The translations under genes were made by a program, and so were the position numbers. The notes under the pieces are model-generated. The model saw nothing but the letters and a program-made list of their open reading frames with translations, was not told the origin of the DNA and did no database searches. Below, in pieces: positions 63,607 to 64,000 of a stretch of DNA of 64,000 nt (position 1 is its first letter; each line of letters begins with the position of its first letter). Origin of the DNA: Streptomyces sp. L2. Its GTDB lineage: Bacteria > Actinomycetota > Actinomycetes > Streptomycetales > Streptomycetaceae. Where the stretch lies: the NCBI RefSeq assembly GCF_004124325.1, contig NZ_QBDT01000001.1, forward strand, positions 2,046,001-2,110,000. The letters are read 5' to 3'.

Positions 63607-64000
63607 CTGTCGCAGAGCACCGAGAAACACACCGGCGCGCGGATCGCCCGTGTCCGCAGGCAGCGGGGTCTCACCCAGCAAGGGCTGGCGATGCGAGCGC
63701 ACGTATCGAAGTCGCTGCTGTCGAAGGTCGAGTGCGGGCAGAAGCCCTCCTCCCCCGCCCTCGTGGCGGCGTGCGCCCGCGCGCTGGGCGTCTCGACCTG
63801 CCGGCACTCATCGACGAGTCGGTGCAGACGGCACACACCAGTACCGGGGAGGAGCAGCGGATCGCTTACGAGTGCCTGGCGGAGTCGTTCCGGTGTGTGT
63901 TCACCGTGGCGTGGAAACTCGGCTTCCTCGACCTCGCGACCGTCGCCCTGGACCGCCTGGCGTGGACCGCGCCACGGGCCGACGAACCGGGGCTCGCCGC
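63607..64000 (+). pseudogene. XRE-family regulator, decayed by frameshift and deletion (partial)
   Basis: From CTG 63607, after CGGAG, the translation reads LSQSTEKHTGARIARVRRQRGLTQQGLAMRAHVSKSLLSKVECG, a clear XRE HTH, up to ALGVS. The frame then changes: from 63795 another frame continues as DLPALIDESVQTAHTSTGEEQ, ending in LGFLDLATVALDRLAWTAPRADEP, the typical C-terminal part of the Streptomyces XRE proteins. About 60 residues expected between them are missing. No ATG, GTG or TTG opens the first part, so the start may have mutated to CTG. The window ends before its stop codon. Confidence 0.75.

Overview
The window is high-GC actinobacterial chromosome, almost certainly from a Streptomyces species. 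Coding frames show a strong third-position G/C bias, GTG starts are common, TTA codons are rare, and the order mnmA / cysteine desulfurase / oligopeptide transporter / gcvT-gcvH-glyA-sdaA / EF-hand protein / pierisin-type ADP-ribosyltransferase / glgX is, from memory, the order around SCO5456-SCO5494 of S. coelicolor. No rRNA, tRNA, CRISPR array, prophage or biosynthetic cluster was recognised.

Region 1 (1-13.7 kb) is conserved housekeeping and small regulators: the first codons of ligA, a MetE-C-like protein, an SDR, a LOG-family protein, a DUF427 protein, a hydrolase, the tRNA 2-thiouridylase mnmA with its cysteine desulfurase, a TetR regulator divergent from two small membrane proteins, a WYL regulator divergent from a TIGR03086 protein, a thioesterase, a membrane-anchored esterase, a TRIC-type channel and a secreted M1 aminopeptidase. 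Region 2 (13.7-23.2 kb) is a five-gene oligopeptide ABC transporter in the order permease C, binding protein, permease B, ATPase D, ATPase F, followed by two SseB-like paralogues and a P-loop protein. Region 3 (23.3-28.0 kb) is glycine and serine catabolism: a tandem glycine riboswitch, gcvT, gcvH, glyA and sdaA.

Region 4 (28.0-44 kb) looks accessory. It holds a GT-B-like protein interrupted by a 178-bp array of 7-bp repeats, a convergent STAND (NB-ARC/TPR) ATPase, a lower-GC pair (GH25 muramidase without signal peptide, endonuclease VII-like nuclease), a Crp-family regulator, and a tight six-gene operon. The operon encodes a class III cyclase-like protein with 12-residue Gly-Asp repeats, a P-loop NTPase, an SPFH/vWA protein, a TerY-like vWA protein, a PP2C phosphatase and a membrane kinase. 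The last three are the TerY phosphorylation triad. The first gene carries a TTA codon, which suggests bldA (developmental) control. This operon is the best candidate for a little-described system.

Region 5 (44-64 kb) returns to conserved genes: an F420/NADP-type oxidoreductase, an EF-hand protein, a MerR regulator divergent from a GNAT gene broken by a ~166-bp MITE, the ADP-ribosyltransferase, a beta-propeller lipoprotein with a Tat deacetylase, an RsbW-like ATPase, an enoyl-CoA hydratase, two L,D-transpeptidases, glgX, a sigma factor with a membrane partner, two glycosyltransferases, a two-component system with an ABC-2 exporter, and a decayed XRE gene at the edge. Dispersed Streptomyces-type intergenic repeats (79-bp tandem, 109-bp tandem and a 24-bp-arm inverted repeat sharing one core) lie near 9.3, 21.5 and 51.4 kb.
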